Origin: Fibrobacter sp. UBA4375
GTDB lineage: Bacteria > Fibrobacterota > Fibrobacteria > Fibrobacterales > Fibrobacteraceae
Direction: 5' to 3'
DNA: 22,597 nucleotides
Assembly: GCA_002391195.1 (NCBI GenBank)
Contig: DGRZ01000102.1
Span: 1 to 22,597 of the forward strand
Shown: positions 1 through 6,689 of the stretch, piece after piece
How positions within the stretch are numbered: the stretch's first letter is position 1
Layout of the letters: every line of letters starts with the position of its first letter
The notes under the pieces: model-generated
What the model saw: the letters and a program-made list of their open reading frames with translations, nothing else
The model's database searches: none
Told to the model about the DNA's origin: nothing
Made by a program: the position numbers and the translations under genes

Positions 1-1181
1 CCACCATCGAGAAGCGCGTGAAGGAGGTCCAGGTTTTCGACACCGTGCGTTTTGCCCAGAAGGCATGCCCGAACCTCTCTATCGTAGCGCTCGTGCGCAA
101 GCTCGGTGGCGTGGTGGATGCCGTCTCTGCAGGCGAAATCGTCCGCGCGTTGAAGGCGGGTTTCAAGGGTGGCCAGCAGAAGGGCAAGGCTCCCGAAATT
201 GTCTACACCGCAGATATCTTTGACCGTGACGCGCTTGAACTCGTGAAGAAGTACGACATCGCGGTGAACGTGGGTTCGCCCGACATGATCCAGCAGCTTG
301 CCGATTTCGGCGTGAAGTCGGAACTTACGCTCCGCGTGAATCCGGGCTTTGGCCACGGGCATTCGAGCAAGGTGAATACCGGCGGCCCGCTCAGCAAGCA
401 CGGCGTGTGGCACGAGCAGATTAAGGACTGCGTCAAGCTCGCGCAGGCAAACGGCATGTGGATTACCGGGCTCCACATGCACATCGGTTCCGGCTCTGAC
501 TTCGAGCACCTTTCGCAGGTTTGCGACGCCATGGTGGACGCTAGCCGCCGCCTGGGCTCTCATTTGCGCACCATCAGTGCAGGGGGCGGCCTCCCGATTC
601 CGTATCACGAAGAAGACAAGGGCAACCGCATTGACATGCAGGCCTATTACGACCTGTGGGACAAGGCCCGCAAGAACATCCAGCAGAGCATCGGCCACGA
701 GGTTCACCTGGAAGTGGAACCCGGTCGCTACCTGGTGGCCGAAAGCGGTTACCTGATGGCTGAAATCCGCGCCGTCAAAAAGCAGGGCGACAACTTGTTC
801 TACCTGGTGGACGCCGGCTTTACCGACCTCGTTCGCCCGAGCTTCTACGGCAGCTATCACGCCATATCGATTATCGCCCGCGACGGTCGCGAGATGAACG
901 AGATGGTCGACGCTGTGGTGGCAGGCCCGCTCTGCGAATCCGGTGACGTGTTCACGCAGGAAGAAGGTGGCTTCGTGGTGACCCGCAAGCTCCCGAAAGC
1001 AAAGGTCGGCGACTTGCTGATTCTCCATGATGCTGGTGCCTACGGTGCCGCCATGAGCAGCAACTACAACAGCCGCCGCTACGCCGCCGAGACCATGTAC
1101 ACGAACGGCGAACTGAAGGTCATCCGCGAAAGGCAGACCTTCGAGCAACTCTTGCAGAACGACAGGGTGATTGAACTGTAA
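1..1181 (+). CDS. lysA: Diaminopimelate decarboxylase, 5'-truncated
   Basis: PLP enzyme that decarboxylates meso-diaminopimelate to L-lysine, the last step of lysine synthesis, in the cytoplasm. The frame is open from base 3 and the true start lies before the window, so probably one to two dozen N-terminal residues are missing. Seen in sequence: FAQKA (the Schiff-base lysine region of fold-type III decarboxylases, normally YAxKA), the glycine-rich HIGSGSD segment that contacts PLP phosphate, EPGRYLVAESG, the substrate-binding CESGDVF motif with the active-site Cys of the partner subunit, and GAYGAAMSSNYNSR near the C-terminus. It ends in a TAA. No convincing terminator follows, and the next gene is the palindrome-flanked ATPase. 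GC content is visibly higher than in that neighbour. The family call is firm; alternatives such as arginine decarboxylase are unlikely because the Cys-Glu-Ser-Gly-Asp signature is that of LysA. Confidence 0.95.
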   Translation, partial: TIEKRVKEVQVFDTVRFAQKACPNLSIVALVRKLGGVVDAVSAGEIVRALKAGFKGGQQKGKAPEIVYTADIFDRDALELVKKYDIAVNVGSPDMIQQLADFGVKSELTLRVNPGFGHGHSSKVNTGGPLSKHGVWHEQIKDCVKLAQANGMWITGLHMHIGSGSDFEHLSQVCDAMVDASRRLGSHLRTISAGGGLPIPYHEEDKGNRIDMQAYYDLWDKARKNIQQSIGHEVHLEVEPGRYLVAESGYLMAEIRAVKKQGDNLFYLVDAGFTDLVRPSFYGSYHAISIIARDGREMNEMVDAVVAGPLCESGDVFTQEEGGFVVTRKLPKAKVGDLLILHDAGAYGAAMSSNYNSRRYAAETMYTNGELKVIRERQTFEQLLQNDRVIEL

Positions 1182-1214
1182 GTGAACAGGGCTATTCCTT
1201 ATTGATAATCGCTA

Positions 1215-1243
1215 TTGACTTTTCGTTTAACATTTTGTATATT
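1215..1243 (+). promoter_or_regulatory. Predicted promoter of the ATPase gene
   Basis: TTGACT at 1215-1220 and TATATT at 1238-1243 are separated by exactly 17 nt, close to a housekeeping sigma consensus. Transcription would begin near 1250 and give a leader of roughly 18 nt before the GGAGG-preceded ATG at 1268. The -10 hexamer lies in the middle of the palindrome at 1229-1253, so a protein bound there would block this promoter. The same TATATT -10 appears in the tRNA-Val promoter of this window. Predicted by eye only. Confidence 0.7.
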
Positions 1244-1253
1244 ACAAAATGTT
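1229..1253. repeat. 25-bp perfect palindrome, upstream copy
   Basis: Two perfect 11-bp inverted arms (left arm AACATTTTGTA) are separated by the 3-nt centre TAT. The whole 25 bp recurs without a mismatch at 2391-2415, just past the ATPase gene, and I found no third copy in the window. This copy covers the predicted -10 box of the ATPase and ends 4 nt before its Shine-Dalgarno. The symmetry fits an operator for a dimeric DNA-binding protein. It could also be the end repeat of a small mobilisable cassette. Confidence 0.9.
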
Positions 1254-1267
1254 GAATGGAGGTGCCT

Positions 1268-2392
1268 ATGGAAAATCCTTTTGTTTTGCGTCCTTACGAA
1301 AGTGCTGAACTTTTTTGCAATCGCGAAAAAGAAACACGGGATATTATAGACGATTTGGAAAACGGCATCAATGTGACGCTGATTTCTCCGCGTCGTTATG
1401 GCAAAACAGGGCTGGTCTACCATGTTTTTGATGAATTTGCCAAAAAGCGCCCCTCCATGACGCTCTGTTATTGCGACATTTACTCGGCAGACAATCTGGA
1501 GGACTTTGTCAAGCTCCTTTCGGAATCCATTGTGGCTAATGTGAAGGCCGAGCCTACTTTGAAGAAGTTCTTCTCATTTTTTTCGGGAATTCGTCCATTG
1601 GTGTCGTATGATCCTGTTTCGGGTTCGCCACAGGTAAGCATTACGTACCAAAATGAGGGACAGAAACTTTCTACGCTCAAAAGTATTTTTGATTTCCTAG
1701 GTTCCCAGAAGAAGACGTTTGTCATTGCATTTGATGAATTCCAAATTATCCGCAATTTTAAGGGCGTGAATATGGAGGCGCTGTTGCGCACCTATATCCA
1801 GCCGCTTAAAAATGTGCGCTTCGTGTTTTGCGGGAGCCCAAAGCATATCATGACCGATATGTTTGTGAACGAAAAAAGCCCGTTCTACGAAAGTACGCAT
1901 ATTGTTTATCTTGACAAAATCCAGCCGGATGTTTATGGCGATTTTATCAAGAAACTGTTTGGTATGGGGAGTCGTCGCATCGATGATGATGCTCTTGAGT
2001 TTGTGTTAGAGTGGACCCGTTGCCATACCTTCTATGTGCAGTATCTTTGCCACCGCTTGTTCCGTGATGCTGGCAGGAAAATTACTTTGGCCGATGTTCG
2101 CCTGTCTTGTGCCGAAATCTTGCGCGAGGGAATGAATGGGTTCCTGGAACGCCGTAACTTGCTGACGGATAAACAGTGGCAGTTCTTGAAAGCGGTTGCC
2201 AAGGAAGGCTCCGTTGCACAACCCACGGCGGGTAGTTTCTTGAATAAATATAAACTGGGAACCGCAGCAGCCGTCAAGCGGATTGTCACGTCGTTGATAG
2301 AAAAGGAACTCCTGCTAGAAACGCTCTCGCTAGAGGGCAGAAGCTACTGCGTGTATAACGTGTTTTTGAGTCGTTGGCTTGAATCTAATTAA
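1268..2392 (+). CDS. P-loop ATPase of the ATPase_2 (archaeal-type) family with C-terminal winged helix
   Basis: 374-residue soluble protein. Residues 40-48 hold a Walker A of the form SPRRYGKTG, the variant typical of the ATPase_2/STAND-like family. Walker B is FVIAFDEFQ (Asp156, Glu157), and FVFCGSP near 185-191 looks like a sensor-1 strand. Residues about 298-352 look like a winged-helix DNA-binding domain, as in many members. I chose the ATG at 1268 rather than the one at 1256 because GGAGG (1258-1262) sits 5 nt before it. The gene is packed between two copies of a 25-bp palindrome, and its TAA lies partly inside the second copy. Base composition is visibly more AT-rich than lysA and the following hydrolase, which suggests acquisition. 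Family role is poorly defined; proposals include regulatory or conflict-related functions. Self-regulation through the palindrome is my inference. Confidence 0.85.
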   Translation: MENPFVLRPYESAELFCNREKETRDIIDDLENGINVTLISPRRYGKTGLVYHVFDEFAKKRPSMTLCYCDIYSADNLEDFVKLLSESIVANVKAEPTLKKFFSFFSGIRPLVSYDPVSGSPQVSITYQNEGQKLSTLKSIFDFLGSQKKTFVIAFDEFQIIRNFKGVNMEALLRTYIQPLKNVRFVFCGSPKHIMTDMFVNEKSPFYESTHIVYLDKIQPDVYGDFIKKLFGMGSRRIDDDALEFVLEWTRCHTFYVQYLCHRLFRDAGRKITLADVRLSCAEILREGMNGFLERRNLLTDKQWQFLKAVAKEGSVAQPTAGSFLNKYKLGTAAAVKRIVTSLIEKELLLETLSLEGRSYCVYNVFLSRWLESN

Positions 2393-2415
2393 CATTTTGT
2401 ATATTACAAAATGTT
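2391..2415. repeat. 25-bp perfect palindrome, downstream copy
   Basis: Identical to 1229-1253. Here the symmetry extends by four more base pairs on each side (AATT outside each arm), giving 15-bp arms over 2387-2419. The first two bases are also part of the TAA stop of the ATPase gene. A TATATT hexamer again lies at the centre (2400-2405), and TTGAAT at 2379-2384 is 15 nt before it, a sub-optimal -35 spacing. The site could therefore control the serine hydrolase gene that starts at 2454, or act as a terminator-like hairpin for the ATPase transcript. Confidence 0.9.
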
Positions 2416-2453
2416 AATTAGAAATCCGTTTATAACCTTAAAAGGAACTGATT

Positions 2454-3491
2454 TTGTTTGACCAGACCTCCATCCAAGCACTCTTGCAACAGGGCAAAGC
2501 CCAAGGCATCTTTAGCAAGGCCGTGGCAGGTTTTGTACTGCCCGACGGTTCGCGGCACGTCGTTGCGCTGGACACTGCCGAAGACACCCTCTTCGACATT
2601 GCCTCCCTTACCAAAGTTTGCCCTACCTCGACTCTCGCTCTGTGTGGCATTCTGCGGGGCGAACTGGACGTTGACGCCAAGGTCATAGATTTCATTCCGG
2701 AGCTGCACACCAATTACCGGGACGACATCCGGATTTTCCACCTGCTGACCCACAGCCTGGACTACCGCGTACCCATGAAGACCCTCCGGACGCTCCCGCC
2801 CGAAAAGATTCTGGAGGCCCTGTTCACCTACCAGTTCCAGATTCCGCCGGGCAAGGCCTTCAACTACGGAAACCCGCCCAGCGTGCTGCTGGGAATCGTT
2901 CTGAACCGCCTCACCGGAAAGTCCCTGCAGCAGCTGGGGCGTGAAACCTTCTTCGAGCCGCTAGAGATGGAGCGTTCCGGCTGGGACCCGCTGGAACGAT
3001 TCCCCAAGGAGCAGATCATGCCCACGGAAGAATGCGAATTCCGGGGCCGCACCATCCAGGGGGAAATTCACGACGAAAGCGCCTGGGTGCTCCGGAAACT
3101 TTTCCCAGTAGGTTCTGCCGGCATGTTCAGCACCGTTCCCGACCTGCTCCGCTTTGTGCAGATGGTCTTGAACGACGGCGTCTTCGAAGGCAAGACCGTG
3201 GCTCCGGCCGGACTTCTTGACCTAGTAAGCCACAACGCCTTCGCCCCGGAGGTGGGTGCAGAAACGGCCCTCGGCTGGGAGTTGAACGCCGAACGGTTCA
3301 TGGGGAGCCGCCGCTCCCCCCGCACTTTCGGAAAAACCGGCTTCACCGGGGCAAGCATCGTGGCCGACCCCGAAAAGGGAGCGGCTGTAGTCCTCCTGAG
3401 CAACTTCACCTGGCCCCACCGGGAACCCAGCGCCGACCGCATCAACCAGTTCCGCTCTGCCCTTTCGGACCTGTTCTTCGGGCAGGTCTAG
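2454..3491 (+). CDS. Serine hydrolase of the beta-lactamase/penicillin-binding family (class C fold)
   Basis: 345-residue protein with the three active-site motifs of the serine beta-lactamase/D-peptidase superfamily: SLTK at 51-54 (nucleophile Ser51, Lys54), the Tyr motif YGN at 138-140, and KTG at 294-296. There is no signal peptide, so it is predicted cytoplasmic, unlike true AmpC enzymes. The family includes esterases, D-aminopeptidases and peptidoglycan-modifying enzymes; the substrate cannot be read from sequence. The start is TTG at 2454, preceded by AAAGGAA at 2441-2447; no ATG lies near the homologous start. The 3' end faces the tRNA-Val terminator hairpin 20 nt away. GC-rich codon use matches lysA and differs from the ATPase gene just before it. 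Antibiotic resistance should not be assumed. Confidence 0.85.
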   Translation: MFDQTSIQALLQQGKAQGIFSKAVAGFVLPDGSRHVVALDTAEDTLFDIASLTKVCPTSTLALCGILRGELDVDAKVIDFIPELHTNYRDDIRIFHLLTHSLDYRVPMKTLRTLPPEKILEALFTYQFQIPPGKAFNYGNPPSVLLGIVLNRLTGKSLQQLGRETFFEPLEMERSGWDPLERFPKEQIMPTEECEFRGRTIQGEIHDESAWVLRKLFPVGSAGMFSTVPDLLRFVQMVLNDGVFEGKTVAPAGLLDLVSHNAFAPEVGAETALGWELNAERFMGSRRSPRTFGKTGFTGASIVADPEKGAAVVLLSNFTWPHREPSADRINQFRSALSDLFFGQV

Positions 3492-3509
3492 GCGACGCCT
3501 CTTGTACCC

Positions 3510-3543
3510 AAAAACAAAAAGGTCCCGCCGAAGCAGGACCTTT
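3510..3543 (-). terminator. Rho-independent terminator of tRNA-Val
   Basis: On the minus strand an 11-bp stem (one T-G wobble) closes on a UUCG tetraloop and is followed by a T-rich run with one G break (complement of 3510-3520). It begins 5 nt after the tRNA 3' end. On the plus strand only three T follow the hairpin, so termination of the convergent hydrolase mRNA would be weaker. Confidence 0.85.
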
Positions 3544-3547
3544 CGAA

Positions 3548-3622
3548 TGGACGGTACTGGATTTGAACCAGTGACCTCTGCCGTGTGAAAGCAGCGCTCT
3601 AAACCAACTGAGCTAACCGTCC
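3548..3622 (-). tRNA. tRNA-Val (anticodon CAC)
   Basis: A full cloverleaf folds on the minus strand: 7-bp acceptor stem (GGACGGT/ACCGTCC), D-arm GCTC/GAGC with a 10-nt loop, anticodon stem CTGCT/GGCAG (one T-G pair) with loop TTCACAC giving anticodon CAC, a 5-nt variable loop AGGTC, and T-arm ACTGG/CCAGT with loop TTCAAAT. The discriminator base is A, and CCA is not encoded, since TTC follows. Length is 75 nt. It reads GUG codons. It has its own promoter and terminator, so it is a single-gene unit. Confidence 0.93.
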
Positions 3623-3634
3623 GAGGTGGGTGCA

Positions 3635-3663
3635 AATATATAAAAGGGATAGGAGGTTGTCAA
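3635..3663 (-). promoter_or_regulatory. Promoter of tRNA-Val
   Basis: On the minus strand TTGACA (3663-3658) and TATATT (3640-3635) are separated by exactly 17 nt. The -10 ends 12 nt before the mature 5' end at 3622, so the precursor leader is only a few nucleotides. The -35 is a perfect consensus, and this is the best promoter match in the window. Confidence 0.85.
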
Positions 3664-3670
3664 GGGATGT

Positions 3671-3773
3671 TAGAGGGGTTAGAAATTAGAGACTAGGATT
3701 TAGTGATTTAAAATCACGCACTCCGTGCTTCAAACTTTTCCCTAGCCCCTAGATCCTAGACCCTAACCCCTTA
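3671..3773. repeat. Heptanucleotide fold-back array A (YTAGNNN)
   Basis: Read on the minus strand, a run of 7-nt units starts with the TAA stop of the EIIA gene (3773-3767 TAAGGGG) and continues as TTAGGGT, CTAGGAT, CTAGGGG and CTAGGGA down to 3739. A second arm at 3680-3707 carries TAG every 7 nt on the plus strand (3680, 3687, 3694, 3701). The outer ends pair perfectly over 8 bp (3675-3682 with 3763-3770) and the rest pairs about four bases in seven. The centre holds a perfect 7-bp palindrome (3703-3717) and a small GCAC/GTGC hairpin (3718-3728). It fills the gap up to the tRNA-Val promoter. Confidence 0.8.
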
Positions 3774-4235
3774 TAAATACTTATCCTCGGCGCCCTTGAG
3801 GATGGTCAGGAACTCCGCCGGGGTCTTGGCGGCAATCAGCTCCTTGCGCACGTTGCCGTCGGCCAAGAGGCGGCTCACCGAAGACAGGGCCTTCAGGTGC
3901 GGTCCGACAGTGTTTCCGGGGCTTACGATGAGAATCAGCAAATAAACGGGCTCGCCGTCGAAGGACTCGAAATCCAAGCCCTTTTCGACAGTGGCGGCCA
4001 CCATGCACATGCGGTCCACGTAGTCAATCTTGGCGTGGGGCACGGCCAGTCCGCAACCGATACCGGTGGAACGGGTCTTTTCGCGGTTCCAGACGGCCTC
4101 AAAAATTTCGTCGCGATGTTCCAGCTTATAGGCGCTGCAAAGTGTATCCACCAGTTCGTTCAGAATGGCCTCCTTGGTTTCGCAAGGAGAATTGATCAAA
4201 ATGCAATTATCTACAAACCGTTCAGAAAGACGCAT
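3771..4235 (-). CDS. ptsN: PTS EIIA domain protein, PtsN/fructose type
   Basis: 154-residue single-domain EIIA of the mannitol/fructose/Ntr family (PTS_EIIA_2). It accepts phosphate from HPr or NPr on a histidine; here His67 in the conserved AVPHAKID segment. Later family features are seen: LILIVSPGNTVGPHLKALSSVSRLL. It stands alone without EIIB/EIIC, which fits a regulatory (Ntr-like) role better than sugar uptake; the symbol is given in that sense and is less certain than the domain. The ATG at 4235 is preceded by GAGG at an 8-nt distance, with a small TCTATC/GATAGA inverted repeat overlapping it. It lies 84 nt after aroD on the same strand. The stop codon is the first unit of heptad array A. 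Confidence 0.88.
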   Translation of the reverse strand: MRLSERFVDNCILINSPCETKEAILNELVDTLCSAYKLEHRDEIFEAVWNREKTRSTGIGCGLAVPHAKIDYVDRMCMVAATVEKGLDFESFDGEPVYLLILIVSPGNTVGPHLKALSSVSRLLADGNVRKELIAAKTPAEFLTILKGAEDKYL

Positions 4236-4319
4236 ATCGTTATCCTCTATCTACAAGATAGATATTTAGAAAATTTAAGGCCTTTTTGCCAGAAAATAAG
4301 GATAAAAAAAGGAAAACCG

Positions 4320-5084
4320 TCATTTTTCGTTCAAAAACGCGGAAATTTCGAATTTGGAATGAAAATCCGACAGTTTTTCGAGGGCCTTCGCCATCACCGG
4401 CACCTGGATTTGACCGGGGGCAGCCACTTGGCCAATAGCCCCGTAGGTCAGGTTCGCCCCCTCTTTCAGGGACCAGATTCGGCTTACCCGGCCAAAGTCA
4501 CCCATGCCGAAGGCGGCAAAAAGTTCAAAGTCGCCAGAAAATTTCTGCGTGAACCTGTACAGACGGTCGCAGTCCTCGTCGGAGTTGCACATGGCAGCAA
4601 TTTTCAGACCTTCGGCCCCCAGGCGGGAAACGTCTCGGGCGTAATCCCGCAGTTCCATGTCCGTAGGCGTGCGGGAAAAATTGTGCTGAGAGATAAGGAT
4701 TTTTACATTCCGGCGGTCGGCCAGGGCGGATAGCTTTTCGTAGTCGTAGAGGCAGTCCTGCTCCAGGTCCAGCCAGCCCGGCACCTGCTCCGCTTCCAGG
4801 ATGTTTTTCCACAGGGGTAGGCGGTCTCCGGCACGGGAATCTTGAAAGGCCCCGCCATCCCGCTTGAGGCGGATGGTGCCTATCTGCATGGCGTGGGGTG
4901 CTACCTTCCGGACCCGCGCCGAAAGGCCCGGCCAGAGGGACTCTTCGAAAAAGTCATACCGGATTTCTAGCGCCGAACAGGCCTGCAGATCCAGAAACAC
5001 AGGGTGCATGGAGTCCGACTCTATGGCGGAGAGGACTTCGGGACTGACAAGGCCTACCAAAATTTTATCGTTGCACGCGGGCAT
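4320..5084 (-). CDS. aroD: Type I 3-dehydroquinate dehydratase
   Basis: Cytoplasmic shikimate-pathway enzyme that converts 3-dehydroquinate to 3-dehydroshikimate through a lysine Schiff base. Family positions are visible: EIRYD (Glu40, Arg42, Asp44), GTIRLKRDGG near 69-78, the catalytic histidine His134 in ISQHNFSRTP, the Schiff-base lysine Lys161 in GLKIAAMCNS, Arg202 in VSRIWSL, and APGQI at 222-226. Length of 254 matches the usual type I enzyme. No Shine-Dalgarno precedes the ATG at 5084; instead TATATT lies 6 nt before it, which could mean a leaderless transcript. The gene is divergent from clpP and shares the upstream gap of about 95 bp. The next gene on the strand is ptsN-like and functionally unrelated. 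Confidence 0.92.
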   Translation of the reverse strand: MPACNDKILVGLVSPEVLSAIESDSMHPVFLDLQACSALEIRYDFFEESLWPGLSARVRKVAPHAMQIGTIRLKRDGGAFQDSRAGDRLPLWKNILEAEQVPGWLDLEQDCLYDYEKLSALADRRNVKILISQHNFSRTPTDMELRDYARDVSRLGAEGLKIAAMCNSDEDCDRLYRFTQKFSGDFELFAAFGMGDFGRVSRIWSLKEGANLTYGAIGQVAAPGQIQVPVMAKALEKLSDFHSKFEISAFLNEK

Positions 5085-5102
5085 AGGCCAAATATAGGAA
5101 TC

Positions 5103-5131
5103 TTTACATTTTGCAAGGAAATGGCGATAAT
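5103..5131 (+). promoter_or_regulatory. Predicted promoter of the clpP-ftsY run
   Basis: TTTACA at 5103-5108 and GATAAT at 5126-5131 are separated by 17 nt. Start of transcription would fall near 5138 and give a leader of about 40 nt before clpP. Five of six bases match at each hexamer. Predicted by eye. Confidence 0.5.
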
Positions 5132-5179
5132 TCAGTGTTGAATAATTTCTAAATTGTACTTGAACAAAAAGGATTCATT

Positions 5180-5761
5180 ATGGCTGACTGTAGCGAAAAG
5201 AAAGAAAACCAAACACCCGAAATGATGAAAAAGGCCGAGGAGTTCCTCGCCTCCAAGCGCAGGATTTTTTTGTGGGGCGGAGTGGATGACGAAAGCGCCG
5301 AACGCATCGTCAAGCAGCTCCTGTACCTGGATTCCCTGAACCACGAAGACATCGTGTTCTTTATCAACAGCCCGGGCGGAGTGATTTCTAGCGGTCTTGC
5401 CATTTACGACTGCATGAACGCCATCAAGAGCGACGTGGTCACCGTCTGCTGTGGTCAGGCCGCCTCCATGGGAGCTGTCCTCCTCACTTCTGGCGCCAAG
5501 GGCAAGCGCTACGCCTGGCCCAACGCCCGTATCATGATCCACCAGCCCCTGATTCACGGCGAAATCGTGGCACCTGCCAGCGATATCCAGATCCAGGCCG
5601 AAGAAATGCTCCGCATCCGTAACATCACGGGCAAGATTCTTGCCGAGACTTCGGGCCATAGCATCGAGGAAATCGACAAGGACACAGAACGCGACAACTT
5701 CATGAGCGCCGAAGAGGCCAAGGCCTACGGTCTGGTCGATAAGGTCGAGAGCCTGGTATAA
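5180..5761 (+). CDS. clpP: ATP-dependent Clp protease proteolytic subunit
   Basis: Serine protease that forms the double-heptamer chamber fed by ClpX or ClpA/C unfoldases. The triad is visible: Ser96 in GQAASMGA, His121 in MIHQPL, Asp168 in the DTERD motif. FINSPGG, GAKGKRYAWPNARIMIHQPL and the C-terminal MSAEEAKAYGLVDKV are family hallmarks. Length of 193 is standard, though the first 25 residues are lysine- and glutamate-rich and differ from the usual N-terminal loop. The ATG at 5180 has AAGGA (5169-5173) at a 6-nt distance. The TAA overlaps the ATG of ftsY by one base, so translation is probably coupled. No clpX is adjacent. A divergent paralogue (ClpP2-like) is possible if the genome has a second copy. 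Confidence 0.93.
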   Translation: MADCSEKKENQTPEMMKKAEEFLASKRRIFLWGGVDDESAERIVKQLLYLDSLNHEDIVFFINSPGGVISSGLAIYDCMNAIKSDVVTVCCGQAASMGAVLLTSGAKGKRYAWPNARIMIHQPLIHGEIVAPASDIQIQAEEMLRIRNITGKILAETSGHSIEEIDKDTERDNFMSAEEAKAYGLVDKVESLV

Positions 5762-6681
5762 TGGGACTTTTTTCTGCCATCAAGAGCGGCCTTGCCAAGA
5801 CCCGTGACGCCCTCATGGGCGAGCTCAAGGGCATTGTAGGCGCCGGGAAAATTACCGACGAAACCCTGGAAGAGCTGGAAGAACACCTCATCAAGGCCGA
5901 CGTGGGCGTCGAAGCCGCTTTCCTGTTGACCGACGCCTTGCGCGAACAGGCTCTCGGCAAGTCACTGACCACAGAGCAGGTTCTTGACATTATGCGGAGC
6001 GAGGCGGAGCGCCTCTTGAAAGATCCGCCCCCCTTTGAACTCAAGGGCAAGCCCCATGTGGTGCTGGTCATCGGTGTAAACGGTGCCGGCAAGACCACCA
6101 CCATCGGGAAACTGGCGGCCCGCCTCAAGGACGAAGGCAAGAAGGTGATGATTGCCGCCTGCGATACCTTCCGTGCGGCAGCCATCGACCAGCTGGAAAC
6201 CTGGGCCGAACGTAGCGGCGCCGAATTCGTAAAACATCAAGAAGGCTCCGACCCAGCAGCCGTGGCGTTCGACGCCTGCAATGCGGCCGTGGCCCGCGGT
6301 TGCGACGTGGTGCTTATCGATACCGCCGGCCGCCTGCACAACAAGGACTACCTGATGGAAGAACTCAAGAAGATAGTCCGCGTCATCAAGAAGGTGAACC
6401 CCGAAATGCCTCACGACATGTGGCTGGTCATTGACGGCAACACCGGTCAGAACACCATCAACCAGACCAAGATTTTCAACCAGAGTTTCCCCCTTACGGG
6501 CCTGGTGGTCACCAAGCTGGATGGCACGGCCCGCGGTGGAGCGGTGCTTTCCATCGCGAGTTCCCTGCAAATTCCCATCCGCTGGATTGGCATGGGCGAA
6601 CGCATCGACCAGCTGGTGCCTTTCAGCAAGGCCGAATATGTAGAAGGCCTTTTTGAAAACGCCCTGGAAAGCGAAACCTGA
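5761..6681 (+). CDS. ftsY: Signal recognition particle receptor FtsY
   Basis: SRP GTPase that docks ribosome-SRP complexes at the inner membrane. 306 residues with the NG domain only: an N-terminal helical bundle (about 1-95), then G-domain motifs GVNGAGKTT (P-loop 105-113), DTFRAAAIDQL (G2 and insertion box, 135-145), DTAGR (187-191), TKLDGTARGG (251-260) and GMGERIDQL (277-285). The acidic A domain of enterobacterial FtsY is absent, as in many bacteria, so membrane contact would rely on the N-terminal amphipathic helix. Its ATG overlaps the clpP stop, so expression is probably tied to clpP. A lipoprotein gene follows 8 nt later. Distinguished from Ffh by length and by lack of an M domain. 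Confidence 0.95.
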   Translation: MGLFSAIKSGLAKTRDALMGELKGIVGAGKITDETLEELEEHLIKADVGVEAAFLLTDALREQALGKSLTTEQVLDIMRSEAERLLKDPPPFELKGKPHVVLVIGVNGAGKTTTIGKLAARLKDEGKKVMIAACDTFRAAAIDQLETWAERSGAEFVKHQEGSDPAAVAFDACNAAVARGCDVVLIDTAGRLHNKDYLMEELKKIVRVIKKVNPEMPHDMWLVIDGNTGQNTINQTKIFNQSFPLTGLVVTKLDGTARGGAVLSIASSLQIPIRWIGMGERIDQLVPFSKAEYVEGLFENALESET

Positions 6682-6689
6682 AAACCGTC

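Noticed and set aside
1268..2392. Toxin-antitoxin module
   Set aside because: Only one gene lies between the palindromes; no small partner gene could be found on either strand.
1229..2415. Insertion sequence
   Set aside because: The gene encodes a P-loop ATPase without transposase motifs, and no flanking target duplication was seen outside the palindromes. A cassette remains possible and is listed as a finding.
2454..3491. Antibiotic-resistance beta-lactamase
   Set aside because: The protein has the fold motifs but no signal peptide, and the family is functionally broad.
3222..3635. A minus-strand frame running through tRNA-Val
   Set aside because: The frame reads the tRNA sequence and its terminator as protein, a common false prediction.
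3739..3773. Telomere-like TTAGGG repeat
   Set aside because: Only one unit reads TTAGGG; the real pattern is a degenerate heptad, and the site is an internal gene spacer.
3897..4733. A 278-codon open frame on the plus strand over the EIIA and aroD genes
   Set aside because: It crosses two well-supported minus-strand genes and the gap between them, and its protein shows no recognisable motif.
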